DNA of 64,000 nucleotides from Lotus japonicus. Taxonomy: Eukaryota > Streptophyta > Magnoliopsida > Fabales > Fabaceae. The stretch is taken from assembly GCF_012489685.1 (NCBI RefSeq), contig NC_080043.1, positions 46,391,127 to 46,455,126 of the forward strand, in the 5' to 3' direction. The notes under the pieces are model-generated. The model did no database searches and was not told where the DNA came from. It saw only the letters and a program-made list of their open reading frames with translations. The translations under genes and the position numbers were made by a program. The number at the start of each line of letters is the position of its first letter. Position 1 is the first letter of the stretch. Below are positions 24,150-35,241 of this stretch, in pieces.

Positions 24150-25474
24150 TGTAACACCCCGATTTCGGTGGCGTCACTTTAGTAACCAAAATAAACTTAA
24201 TGCGAAAAAAACGTGAATATTTTTTTTTTTTATAATAACTAAGACAAGACTGAATTGAATAAAACCCAAATGCGAAAAGTAATAAAACTAATATACAATA
24301 TATAAACAGCCCCCGCTGTAAGTAACAACCTCGTCACGAGTAACCTCCAGTGACGGAAAGAAAACTGTAACGCCCGTAGGCAATATGTACAAACCAAATA
24401 AAAAGGTGAAGTGTCCGCAACACCATCCCTCAAAACTGAGAATAAGTCAGCCCAGATGGCCTAAAACAAGACCTCCTAAGTCCAACCAACTCCCTGTGAT
24501 TCCCGTAAAGAAACCACACAAAAAGCTATAGGTGGGAAACTACCCTGTTCCCAAAGGAACAAATGATGTTCAGAGCTAGGACTCTACTCCTACACTAATC
24601 CCATCTCGAGGAGCTCACACTAACACTCAATCCTACATGCTAGCATGATCGTCGTCCGAATTCGAAATCCAGAACGACCTAGTCTACATACACCATCCGT
24701 CCTCCTCTCGCAACCGCGATACGCTTCAGTTCCTGCACCTCAACCCTAGTTCCTCCCGAAGGATGAACCATCATGAATCAGCCCGCCAAAGACATCTGAC
24801 AAAGGGCGTTTGTTCGCCAAAGCACACACAGAAGACGCAAGGGTCAACTCCAAAGAATTATATAAATAATACCACCAATAGATACCATTAAAAGATTAGC
24901 CACTTAGGCTTATAACTAGGGATAACATCCTAGGGTTGCATTATTCCACAAAGAATATAACGACAGTAAAACACAGTTAACATGCATCAAGTAGAACTAA
25001 CAAGTATCAAACACACTCATCAACTAAGTCAGTATGCATGTCGCATGAAATGATATGCAGGTTAACCCAGTCAACCAATATGCAATCCGGAACGTGATGG
25101 ACATCAAACGGATCAGCCCTAACACCAGCCACGGTGGGACCATTTCGGCCAGCGTGCCTCTTACACCACAAGGTAGTCAGATCAACTACTAAGAGTCACC
25201 TAACAGCGCTCTTACGCGGAAATCCGGGTCTTATGACCATTTTGGAATCCACCGAGGTCCGGTAATCACGTCGTGTATTAACCTCCTATGTGTGCATGAA
25301 TGCAATGTGATTAGCCAAACAACGTCTCCGACCTCACTCGACACGTCGCCACGTGTTCTAGGTAAATTAATGTCTCTAAAAGCTTACCCTAAGGTAAAAG
25401 TCGATTCCGCGACAAAATACAATAATCATAAAATGAGTGCAACCACTCACAATAACTCTTCGAGTCATCAATGC

Positions 25475-25791
25475 TCTCACGAAGTCTCACGCTTCAGTGG
25501 AGTCTCACACATTCACAAAGTCTCACGCTTCAGTGAAGTTTTATGCTTTCACAAGGTCTCTCGCCTCAGTGAATTTACACACTTGCACGAAGTCTCACGC
25601 TTCAGTGAAGTTTCATGCTCATCACAAGGTCTCACGCCTCAGTGAAGATCACGCATTCACAAGGTCTCACGCCTCAGTGAAGCTCCATGCTGTTCACGAG
25701 GTCTCACGCCTCAGTGAAGATCCATGCTTTCCACAAGGTCTCACGCCTCAGTGGAGTATCCCGCATTCACAAGGTCTCACGCCTCAGTGAA
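25475..25791 (-). repeat. Tandem hairpin array (E-type), second copy
   Basis: Nine units like 64-418. Arms are TTCAC/GTGAA in most units, TCCAC/GTGGA in the eighth, and CAC/GTG only in the unit near 25586. Unit order is largely the same as in the first copy, with a few units replaced. Confidence 0.85.
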
Positions 25792-27393
25792 GCTTCTCGG
25801 CTCATCCCTTGGATGGCTAAACCAACTGCTCCCAGAGCACAGGAGTATCAACATACTCACAACTTCTTAACATTCTCATTACTTGGGATCCGACGACACT
25901 TCTCGCTTTCCACAACTAAGATTTGCATCCAAAGCTTCCTTTCGAGGTTAACGCCATTACTTAAAGATTTAGAGGTTGTTTAATGTCTTATGAGTTTTCT
26001 TTTCAAAATAATATCCTTTTAGTCTTATCGCAAATCCTATAAGTTCTCGGGATCTCCAAATCCCCAAATGACTCCAGAGAATGTCTCGATCCATAAACAT
26101 CATAACAAGGCCCGAATCTCATTCGTCCTATCAAGCTTCCTCCAAAACTCTCAAAATAAAATCGGCATGACCTGCCCGCTATCCTCACCATTCAGAATCT
26201 CAGTTTCGAGTGCAAAGCATATTTAAATCATCACAATCAACAACATGTCATATATCCATAAATCTCATCATAAACACTTAACACTTAGCGTATAAAGCAT
26301 GCACCACACATCCTAGATTACCCACATAGCACATAGCATGTAAGTCAATCTCAAAAACATTCAGTAGATGAATCATCTACATTGTCAGCCGAAGCCTCAG
26401 AAAACATTTTCCAATCACACACAATCCAGTGCATAAACAATAAACAATGTCGAAAACATCGACCCTAAGCATTAACTAGAGATTCAGTGAGAAGCCCTCA
26501 CCTGTAGATTCTCCAGGACGATCTCCTAACACTTGTTCACAATCAAAGGCTTGCTCCTCTAGGAATTCCTCAAAATCACCTTTAGAGCAAAACCACAGAA
26601 ATACTATCAGAATCTATCGAAAACTAAGCTCTCGATACTTACTAAGGTTACTCGAAGTAATCTATACTCTAAGGTACGATAATCTAGCGCGAAAGACAAG
26701 TTTTCAGAAAAGGAAATTTTCCTCCTCTCCCCCTAATAGGTTCGGCCACTTTACACAATTAGGAGACTCGATTTTTCTTCGATCAAACTTGGTTCCTATG
26801 CTATCATTAGCCGTAACTAAGGTTATTCTGAACTCGGAAAAATTATCGGATCAAAAACTGTCGCAGGGGTATTTTGGTCATGATTTTTAACTTAGAAATT
26901 TCAAAACTGAAATCCCAAAAACCAAATTTTGCAGGGACGTCACCAACGACGTTTATAACAACTAATCCTACTAGCACTAAGCTAAGGCGATAGTTTTTAG
27001 CCTAAAGGTTGAAGCTTTACCTCAAAAACTCCAAAAATGGGTATTTTAGGCTAAATTTGATTCCGACGGAATTCCGGCGACATAACGGAAAATCTAATCC
27101 GGCAGAAGTGATCTTGGGCACATAAAGAAGAGGTTTAGAATCAGAAATGAAAGATTCAGGATAGTTTTGCAAAAACCCATAAACTATCAGCTCAGAAAAG
27201 TCAACAGAAAAGCTATGGAAAAAGCGATCAGAGGTAAGGATTAGCAACTATACCTCGAAGCCTTGAAGTAGCAACTGATTGATCGACGATCAAGCAAGTA
27301 ATGAAGAAAATTCTTCTTCCTTCTTCCTTGGATGAACTCGCGGCCTTGAGGAGAGAAAATGGAGGAGTTTTGTGTTTTTTTCTCACTTGTTTG

Positions 27394-27403
27394 CTATATA
27401 TAG
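27394..27403 (-). promoter_or_regulatory. Element E LTR TATA box
   Basis: CTATATATAG, about 710 bp from the LTR start at 28108, in minus sense. Confidence 0.6.
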
Positions 27404-28108
27404 AAGATGGAAATTCGCGGGAAAATGAAAGTTTCGCGAATCTGATTTTTCCGGCGTCATTCTCCGTGAATTCTAAGATAGGTTTTGGCGAAATAATTCC
27501 AAAACTAAAATGAGGTCTCCTTATATTTTTGGCAACTAAAGCATAGTCGGTGTAAAACTATTTTACCCGATAAGTTGCTTTTTGCATCGAATGTCGGAAT
27601 GGAAAACTTCCTTCTGAAGAAAGATTGAAATCATCAAGAGAAATGGGTGTACGCGTGTAGAATCTTCATTTGAAGCTCTGAATAGAAAAAGTCCCCATAC
27701 TCGGGTGATTCTAGGGTTTTGAAATACCAGGGATTCGGTTTCGGCAAACTTCCGATGATTGGAATCGGACGTTCGTAGATCCTAGAGTTTCGCCTCGAAA
27801 CGATTTTGATATATGGAAAAAGAGAAGTTCTAACATTTCTCTGAAGATTTTTGGAATTAACTTCCATCGTGCCTAAAAGTGAAAATTAGCTATATACTAG
27901 GGTTTCTGACCTAGGTTAAGCGTATAACGATCGTACTATAACTTTTATCGATCATGATGTAATCCTTTGACTTTTCCTGAACTTTCTCCTTCATAAATTT
28001 ATTTCATTTGGTAAACTCTAGTTCAGGTTTCCCTTCACAATACATCAACCCTAATCGTAAATGGAAATCTCTTCCACTGATCCTAAGCTTAAAATCTTGG
28101 GTCTTACA

Positions 28109-28147
28109 TTACTACCCTCCAAAAAGAAAGTTTCGTCCTCGAAACTT
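28109..28147 (-). other. PPT and stem-loop of element E
   Basis: Minus strand TTTTTGGAGGGTAGTAA precedes TGTAAGACC. AAGTTTC (28128-28134) pairs with GAAACTT (28141-28147) around GTCCTC. Confidence 0.75.
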
Positions 28148-29231
28148 AAGGGTCAGTAATAGTTCTGGATATTATTCCTTGATCTTTTCCTCTAACTCTC
28201 ACATAACACCGTCCGTGTCTTTATTCCAAATAATTTTCACTAAAACACTCTGCTTTCTCTTCGATTGTTTCACTCTTCTAGCCCCAATGCTGGTTCGACG
28301 ACGTCTCAACAGACATAACATCTTTCAACTTGCCGAGGTTTAACTACAATCGTCAATGATGACACCACTAAAACTCTTACTCAAATATGATCTTCAGCTT
28401 CCGAAGTCGATCTTTACCCTAAGATTCTCATTCCACTTAGCAAAATTCACTTGCTAATCTCTAGCTTGCATCACCGAAATCCATAACAAGTTTCATTCAC
28501 TCTTAGACTTTAAGCAACTTGTCCAGATATGACAACCTCAAGTGTTCATCTTAATACTAACACTCCCCTTTTCTGTAACTTGATCACCATCTCGTCCATC
28601 AACTTCTTAATCTCTCAATCAAATTCTGACCAACTTTGAGTCCTAGAAACTTAAGACAACAATTCATAGACCTAAAACCTAAACCTTTACCAAGTTTGGA
28701 CCTCTAATGTCCGTTAATTCTTCAATACCTCTTAAATGAATATCCATTTCTTCAATCTATAACTCCTTCGCAAGAAAACTAATACTTAATGCGAACTTTT
28801 CCTCCCAACTCGACTAATCCTGGATCCAATCAAGTTAATCTTACCAATCCTTCTATCAAAGTCCATAGCCAGCTCTGATTCCGAATATCACCCCCTCAAT
28901 ATTAAGTTGATCAAGCCTAATCTATCGAAGGTGAAATTTAGAAAAACCCACTGGAACAGTCAATGAGTTCCTATCATCCAGTAGTCACAATATCCTGATG
29001 TTAAATCCTTAAATGATTCCGCTACGGAACTACACACCCTCAACATAACACGTATACTACCCATAAGGAATCTCTCTAAGATTCAATCTTCAGCTTCTAA
29101 CTTCTTGTTAAACGCATTGGTGCAAAACTACTTTCTAGGTTTACCGTGTTATTCTAAACCTCGTGTAATTTCTATAGCTAAAATACGAGCTACGGTCAAA
29201 TAAGGTGTTAATAGGCGTAATAACTATAAGG
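28148..29231 (-). pseudogene. Residual pol-region sequence of element E
   Basis: About 1.1 kb without a usable frame. It is collinear with parts of the interiors of C and B and shorter than either. The first stretch still resembles the 3' end of F pol. No catalytic motif is visible. Confidence 0.65.
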
Positions 29232-30296
29232 TCAAAGCTTAGACAGTATAAATAAGTTAGGTGTGTTTGCACACGCTACGAGAGTAATGGAATATATTAT
29301 ACTGAAATGAGAAGGAATGGTAAGAAGGTTACCATCGTTCTTGCACTCTCCTCTGACAAACCCCTCAGCTCTCTCACCGTCCATGGTGTAAACTCTTGCT
29401 TTAGCAGCAGGACGCTTTCCACGAGCAGTGTTCACGGTTGGCTCCGTCTTGGGTGCTCTGCACTGACCAGCATTATGCCCCATTTTGTTACAATTAAAGC
29501 ACTTGGGCCTCTTGTCGGGACAAGCATTAGCATAATGCCCCGGCTCCCCACATCTGAAACAGGTCATCTCCTTCTTCAAAGTCTGATCTCCGGAACCTCC
29601 AGCAGTACCCGTCATGGGTCTGTAAGATCCTGAAGTAAATCCTTTTCCAGCAGGACGCTGATACGGCCCCCTGCTCTGAAATTTCTCTCTGCTCTGAAAA
29701 TTTTGAGAGCCCGACCTCATCGGCCCTCCAGTCCCAGCCCGGTTTAATCTCCGGTTCTTCATCAGCTCTACTTCCGTGGCTTTCTCGACCAACGATTGGA
29801 ATCGCATGATTCCCAGTGGTCTCACTGAGTCCTCAATATCAGGCCTCAGTCCATTAACAAAGCGCTTGCACATATAGCGCTCATTCACGTGATCATGAAA
29901 TAATTGGAAATGCTTCGCCAAGGACTCCAGCTTCGAAGCAAATTCCGGCACTGACATACCTCCCTGACGGAGTGTCAGAAATTGTGACTCCCGCTCATCC
30001 CGAGCACTTGTTGGAAAATACTTTCCCAAGAATGCGGTCCGGAATGAGTTCCAGCTAATCTCCTCGTGATTGTCTTCCATAATTCCTCTGGTGCCCTTCC
30101 ACCAGTACTCAGCATCCCCGAGTAGCAGATAAGTCGCCATGCACACTTTGGCACCCTCAGCAGTTTGTAGTACGCCGAATATCTTCTCGATTTCCTGAAT
30201 CCAGAGATCCGCTTTGTCTGGGTCAGTACCACCAGAGAACTTTGGTGGGTTTTGCCTCCTGAAGTCATTGAGGCCTTTGTTTTGGTCCAGAGTTAC
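29232..30296 (-). pseudogene. gag: Gag of element E, 5' truncated
   Basis: Open frame from the junction at 30296 down to 29232. It has the capsid (retrotrans_gag) region with WIQEIEKIFGVLQ, WWKGTRGIMEDN, FRTAFLGKYFPTSARDERE, FLTLRQGGMSVPEFASKLES and MCKRFVNGLRPDIEDSVRPL. A basic linker follows (GGPMRSGSQNF), then two CCHC knuckles, CFRCGEPGHYANAC and CFNCNKMGHNAGQC. It ends shortly after CKNDGNLLTIPSHF; in autonomous relatives a protease would start here, but the tail instead runs into unrelated sequence with a stop at 29232. This is the best preserved gag in the window: no internal stop was seen, only loss of the N-terminus at the 30296 breakpoint. Confidence 0.9.
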
Positions 30297-30530
30297 TTAC
30301 CTGATTAGTGGATTGCCTTCATTCTAAGAAGGAAGAAATCACCTTAACGGGTAGACTGGAGTAGCTTGAGTGATTTATCAAGTGAACCAGGATAAAATCC
30401 TCGTGTGCTTTTCTATCTCTCATCTTTAGCACTTAGTTCTCGAAAAGATTTGTTAAAATCTTTAAGGTGGAAGTTTTATATTGAAAACGTTATTCAAACC
30501 CCCCCCTTTCTACCGTTTTTCATACCTTCA
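30296..30530 (+). repeat. Truncated 5' LTR of the SIRE element
   Basis: CTTACCTGATTAGTGGATTGCC through TACCGTTTTTCATACCTTCA matches the last 235 bp of the 3' LTR (about 58825-59059). The first three quarters of the LTR are missing. The left neighbour is gag of element E, joined at a three-base overlap (CTT). Confidence 0.9.
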
Positions 30531-30532
30531 AT

Positions 30533-30544
30533 TGGTATCAGAGC
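30533..30544 (+). other. SIRE primer binding site
   Basis: TGGTATCAGAGC two bases after the LTR end; initiator methionine tRNA type. Confidence 0.92.
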
Positions 30545-30602
30545 GCAAGTTCTGATTACCACACCTAACAGTGTTCAGTGATCCGGGCCGGTGTGAAAAA
30601 CA

Positions 30603-30855
30603 ATGGCTACCACCAGTGAAACACAGAAAGATGGATACAACGCAAAGCCTCCTATGTTCGACGGTCAAAGGTTCGAGTATTGGAAAGATAGACTCGAAAG
30701 TTTCTTTCTGGGTTTTGATGCAGATCTCTGGGATATTATTCTGGATGGCTACGAGCGTCCAGTTGATACAGATGGCAAGAAGATCCCAAGGTCAGAGATG
30801 ACTGCAGATCAAAAGAAGCTGTACTCGCAACATCACAAAGCAAGAGCAATTCTTC
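30603..30855 (+). pseudogene. gag: SIRE gag, first part, interrupted by element B
   Basis: Starts MATTSETQKDGY after the PBS leader (ACAATGG start context). It has the copia gag opening PPMFDGQRFEYWKDRLESFF and LWDIILDGY. It stops at QHHKARAILL, where element B begins after TCTTC (30851-30855), and continues at 49120 behind the second TCTTC. Role: particle protein of the copia element. Confidence 0.92.
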
Positions 30856-31502
30856 TGTAACACCCCGATTTCGGTGGCGTCACTTTAGTAACCAAAATAA
30901 ACTTAATGCGGAAAAACGTAAATATTTTTTTTTTGATAATAACTAAGAGAAGACTGAAATAGATAAAACCCAAATGCGAAAGGTAACAGATCTAATATAC
31001 AATATATATATAACATCCCCCGCTGTAAGTAGCGACCTCGTCACGAGTAACCTCCAGTGACGGAAAGTAGAAAAGTGTAACGCCCGTAGGCAAAATGTAC
31101 AATCCCAAAAAGGATAGGTCAAATGTCAGCAACACAAGCCCTCAAAATAAGACTAAGTCAGAGCTATGACACTAACACCCAACCTTAGTAGACTCTAAAC
31201 ACCCATCCCTAAACTTCCATCGTCGAAGGCTCAGTAGTAGTCATTTCGCTCCAGGTCTTCCCCGTACGGTGAAGCATCACGAAACAGTCCGTCAACGGCA
31301 TCTGACAAAAAGGGCATACATAGCCCCCCAAACACAGGTAGCACGTGCAAGGGTCAACATACGGAATACAGTATGGATAATACAAGACATCAGGTAAAGT
31401 ATAAGGGGTATATATATGTTGTATATATACATGTAAGTTCTGCATTGTCTACCCTAAGGTTTTAACATAGCATGTTATCAAATCTCTAGTTCAATTCAAT
31501 CA

Positions 31503-31612
31503 TCAAAGCACATAACGATATTTATCAACATCTACTCATCAAAACACATAACGATGTTTATCAACATCAACTCCTCTAAACACATAACGATGTTTATCAA
31601 CATCAACTCATC
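31503..31612 (-). repeat. Short hairpin repeat, 3 units
   Basis: Three copies of ACACATAACGATGTTTATCAAC. GATGTT/AACATC is a 6-bp stem around TATC in units 2 and 3; the first unit has GATATT, one mismatch. The 5' LTR copy is at about 46195-46296. Confidence 0.75.
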
Positions 31613-31876
31613 CAAAACCCAACGGATATAATTAGAGTGCATGATATATTAATGCAACGTCACTCTCGACGATTCCGGAAGAAGTAGGCTGGGCACGATC
31701 GAGTCGGTCCTAACACTGGCATTGTGTCGACCATAACCCTCGATTGTCACTTACAACCTTGACATAGCCAGATCAGTCCTAACCTTGCGGGTCGACTTTT
31801 CCCTCCGCTATGCCCGACAATCAACAGGTCGATCCTAACCTCACGGTCGATCATATCCCCCGTCGATGTCCGAATT

Positions 31877-32066
31877 ACCCGAAGGCATAAACGGTACCCG
31901 AAGGCATAAACTATACCCGAAGGCATATACTGTACCCGAAGGTATAAACTGTACCCGAAGGCATAAACTGTACCCGAAGGCATATACTGTACCTGAAGGC
32001 ATATACTGTACCCGAAGGCATAAACTGTACCCGAAGGCATAAACTGTACCCGAAGGCATAAACTTA
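31877..32066 (-). repeat. 19-bp tandem array, B-type, 10 copies
   Basis: Ten copies of CCCGAAGGCATAAACTGTA. It sits at the same LTR position as the hairpin arrays of the other subfamilies. Here I see no convincing paired arms, so this array is an exception to the hairpin rule. Confidence 0.9.
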
Positions 32067-33757
32067 TCTCATGATGATCTCCAAATCATCCGACTCATCT
32101 CCATCCGATGGTCAAAACTGCTCAACGAGCAAGAGTATCAACATACTCGGAAACTATCAATTTCCCGGACTTATCCCCCGGATAGCCCAACAACACAGCT
32201 GCTACAACAGCACAGGAGCATCAACATACTCACTACTTCTCAACTTCCTCAACACTTGGATCCGACGACACTTCTCGTTTTCCAAAACTAAGATCTTCAT
32301 CCCAAGCTTCCTTTCGAGTTTATTATCATTATTTGAAGATTTAGAGGTTGTTTAATGTCTTATGAGTTTTCTTTACAAAATAATATCCTTTTAATCTTAT
32401 CGCGAATCTTATAAGTTCCCGGGATCTCCAAATCCCAAATGACTCCAGAGAATGTCTCGATCCATGAAAAACCATAACAAGGCCCGAATCTCATTCGTCC
32501 TATCAAAACTTTCTCAAAACTCTCAAAATAAAATCGGCATGACCTGCCCGCTATTCTCACTACTCAGAATCACAGATATGAGTACAAGACATAGTTTAAA
32601 TCATCACTGTCATCAAACATGTCATATAACAAGACATCTCTGAATAAACACGTAGCACTTAGCATATAAATCATGCACCACACATCCTAGATTACCCACA
32701 TAGCACATAGCATGTAAGTCAATCTCAAAAACATAGTAGTAGATGCATCATCTACATTGTCAAGCGAAGCCTCAGAAAACATTTTCCCAATCATACACAA
32801 AGAAGTGCATAAACAGTAAATCAAGTCGAATGCGTCGACACCTAAAGCATTAGCTAGTAAGGTAAGTTGCCCTTACCTTTAGTTATTCCAGCGTTCTCCT
32901 CAAACGTTCCTTCACAATGAGCTCCTTGATCTTCAGGAAATTCTTCAAAAGAACCTTTAGAGTAAAACCAAAGAATTCCATCAAAGACTATCAGAAACTC
33001 AGTAATCAATACTCACTAAGGTTACACGAAGTAGTATATACTCCGAGGTACGATAATCTAGCGCGAATGGACAAGTTTTCGAAAAAGGAATTTTCCCCCT
33101 CCCCCCTTAGGGTGCTCGGCCACTATTGGTAATTGTGGGGTTCGATTTTTCTTCGATCAAACTTGGTTCCTATGCTTTCATTAGCCGTAACTAAGGGTAT
33201 TCTGAACTCGGAAAAATTATCGGATCAAAAACTGTCGCAGGGGTATTTTGGTCATGATTTTTAACTTAGAATTTCAAAACTGAAATCCCAAAAAGCAAAT
33301 TTGACAGGGACGTTACTAACGACGTTTATGACAACTAATCCTACTAGCACTAAGCTAAGGCAATAGTTTTCAGCCTAAAGGTTGAAGCTTTACTCCAAAA
33401 ATGGGTATTTAAGGCTAAAATTGATTCCGACGGAAATCCGGCGACATTACGGAAAATCTAATCCGGCAGAAGTGATCTTGGGCATGTAGGGAAGATGTTT
33501 AGAATCAAAAATGAAATATTCAGGATAGATTTATAAAAACCTCAAAACTATCAGCTCAGAAAAGTCTATAGAAAAGCTATGGAAAAAGCGATCAGAGGTA
33601 AGGATTAGCGACTATACCTCGAAACCTTGAAGTAGCAACTGATTGATCGACGATCAAGCAAGGATTGAAAAAAATCTCTTCTCCTTCCTCTCCTCTTGTG
33701 GCCGCGGGTTTGGGTGAGAAATTGGGTAAGATTTTTGTGTTTTTCTTCCTTTCTTGG

Positions 33758-33767
33758 CTATATATAG
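33758..33767 (-). promoter_or_regulatory. Element B 3' LTR TATA box
   Basis: CTATATATAG in minus sense, about 710 bp from the LTR start. The 5' LTR counterpart, at 48405-48414, would drive element B. Confidence 0.6.
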
Positions 33768-34472
33768 AGGTTGGCAAAACGCGGTAAAATGAAAGTTTCG
33801 CGAATCTGATTTTTCCGGCTTCATTCTCCGTGAATTCTAAGATAGGTTTTGGCGAAAGAATTCCAAAACTAAAATGAGGTCTCCTTGTATTTTTGGCAAC
33901 TAATGCATAGTCGGTATAAAACTATTTTACCCGATAAGTTGCTTTTTGCATCGGATGACGGAATAGAAAACTTCCTTCTGAAGAAAGATTGAAATCATCA
34001 AGAGAAATGGGTGTACGCGTGTGGAATCTTCATTTGATGCTCTGAATAGAAAAAGTCTTCATTGTCGGGTGATTCTAGGGTTTTGAAATACCAGGGTTTC
34101 GGTTTCGGCAAACTTCCGATGATTGGAATCGGACGTTCGTAGATCCTAGAGTTTCGCCTCGAAACGATTGTGATATATGGAAAAAGAGAAGTTCTAACAT
34201 TTCTCTGAAGATTTTTGGAATTAACTTCCATCGTGCCTAAAAGTGAAAACTAGCTATATACTAGGGTTTCTGACCTAGATTTAAGTGTATAACGATCGTG
34301 CTATAACTTTTATCGACTTCGGTAAAATCCTTAGACTTTTCCTGAACTTTCTCCTTCATAAATTCATTTCATTTGGTAAACTCTAGTTCAGGTTTCCCTT
34401 CACGGAACATCAAGCCTAATCGTAAATGGAAATCTCTTCTACTTATTCTAGCTTAAAAACTTGGGTCCTACA

Positions 34473-34511
34473 TTACTACCCTCCAAAAAGAAAGTTTCGT
34501 CCTCGAAACTT
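34473..34511 (-). other. PPT and stem-loop of element B
   Basis: Minus strand TTTTTGGAGGGTAGTAA before the LTR start. AAGTTTC (34492-34498) pairs with GAAACTT (34505-34511). Confidence 0.75.
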
Positions 34512-35241
34512 AAGGATCAGTAAAATGTTCTGGATATTGTTCCTTGATCTATTCCTCTAACTCTCATATAGCACCGTCCGTGTGTTTGTTCCAAATAACT
34601 TGCACTAAAGCACTCTGCTTTCCCTTCGATTGTTTCACTCTTCAAGTCCCAATGCTGACCGACGGCGTCTCAAAAGACATATCGTCTTCTAACTCTCTGT
34701 TGTCCGGTTTGACCACTTGCGTCGGGTCTCCGTTGGAAATAATATTTGTTGGCATTCGTGCAATCGCACAACCTTAACCACTTGCTCCTTTGCTTTTGTT
34801 CGTCCAAAATACTGATTAGAAGCCCGGTACTTCTCTATGTTCCGGAGTGAATGCTCAACTTGTCCTCGTGATGTTCACTCATGATCCAAACTCAACTCGG
34901 TCGCTTGATAACTCCTAATCAAACTATTGCCTTGGAATCTACTAGTCCATTAACGTCACTTCCAACTTCGCAACCATCCTCATTCGCACCATGAAATCAA
35001 TCTTCTACTTAATCACCATTCAAATTAAGACTCGACTTGAGTCTTAATACCTCGTGCATGACAAGACTCATCCCCTTAATCATAAATTCATCAACCACTC
35101 ATAAGCTAATCATCCTCTTAATATCCAACAATCCATTATTGTCGTCTTTGTCCTCAAAACCTTCCTCACTCAAACCAGTTTACACTCACTGAAATCCCTA
35201 ACGCTTCGCATAAATCGAGACTTATCCTCTAGAAGATCAAT
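34512..35241 (-). pseudogene. Pol remnant of element B, part adjoining the PPT
   Basis: Non-coding, collinear with 16264-16985 of element C. It begins with decayed similarity to the 3' end of F pol. It ends at the Athila-like insertion (TCAAT, 35237-35241) and resumes at 43216. Confidence 0.65.

Larger units (their letters stand above)
24150..28108 (-). repeat. 3' LTR of element E (3959 bp)
   Basis: Starts TGTAACACCCCGATTTCGG and ends TTGGGTCTTACA, followed immediately by a PPT, so in minus sense it is the 3' LTR. It contains the E-type hairpin array at 25475-25791 and a TATA box at 27394-27403. U3 is about 0.7 kb and the part downstream of TATA about 3.2 kb. Confidence 0.9.
30856..34472 (-). 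repeat. 3' LTR of element B (3617 bp)
   Basis: TGTAACACCCCGATTTCGG to GGGTCCTACA, followed by the PPT. It contains two tandem arrays (31503-31612 and 31877-32066) and a TATA box at 33758-33767. It is nearly identical to 45543-49119; the main difference is array length. Confidence 0.92.

Noticed and set aside
27634..27867. A 77-codon minus-strand ORF kept in three LTRs (also 33998-34231 and 48645-48878)
   Set aside because: Two of the three are sister LTRs of one element and the third is close in sequence. The homologous frame at 1-2421 has lost its ATG. Conservation is explained by recent common origin; it lies upstream of the TATA box.
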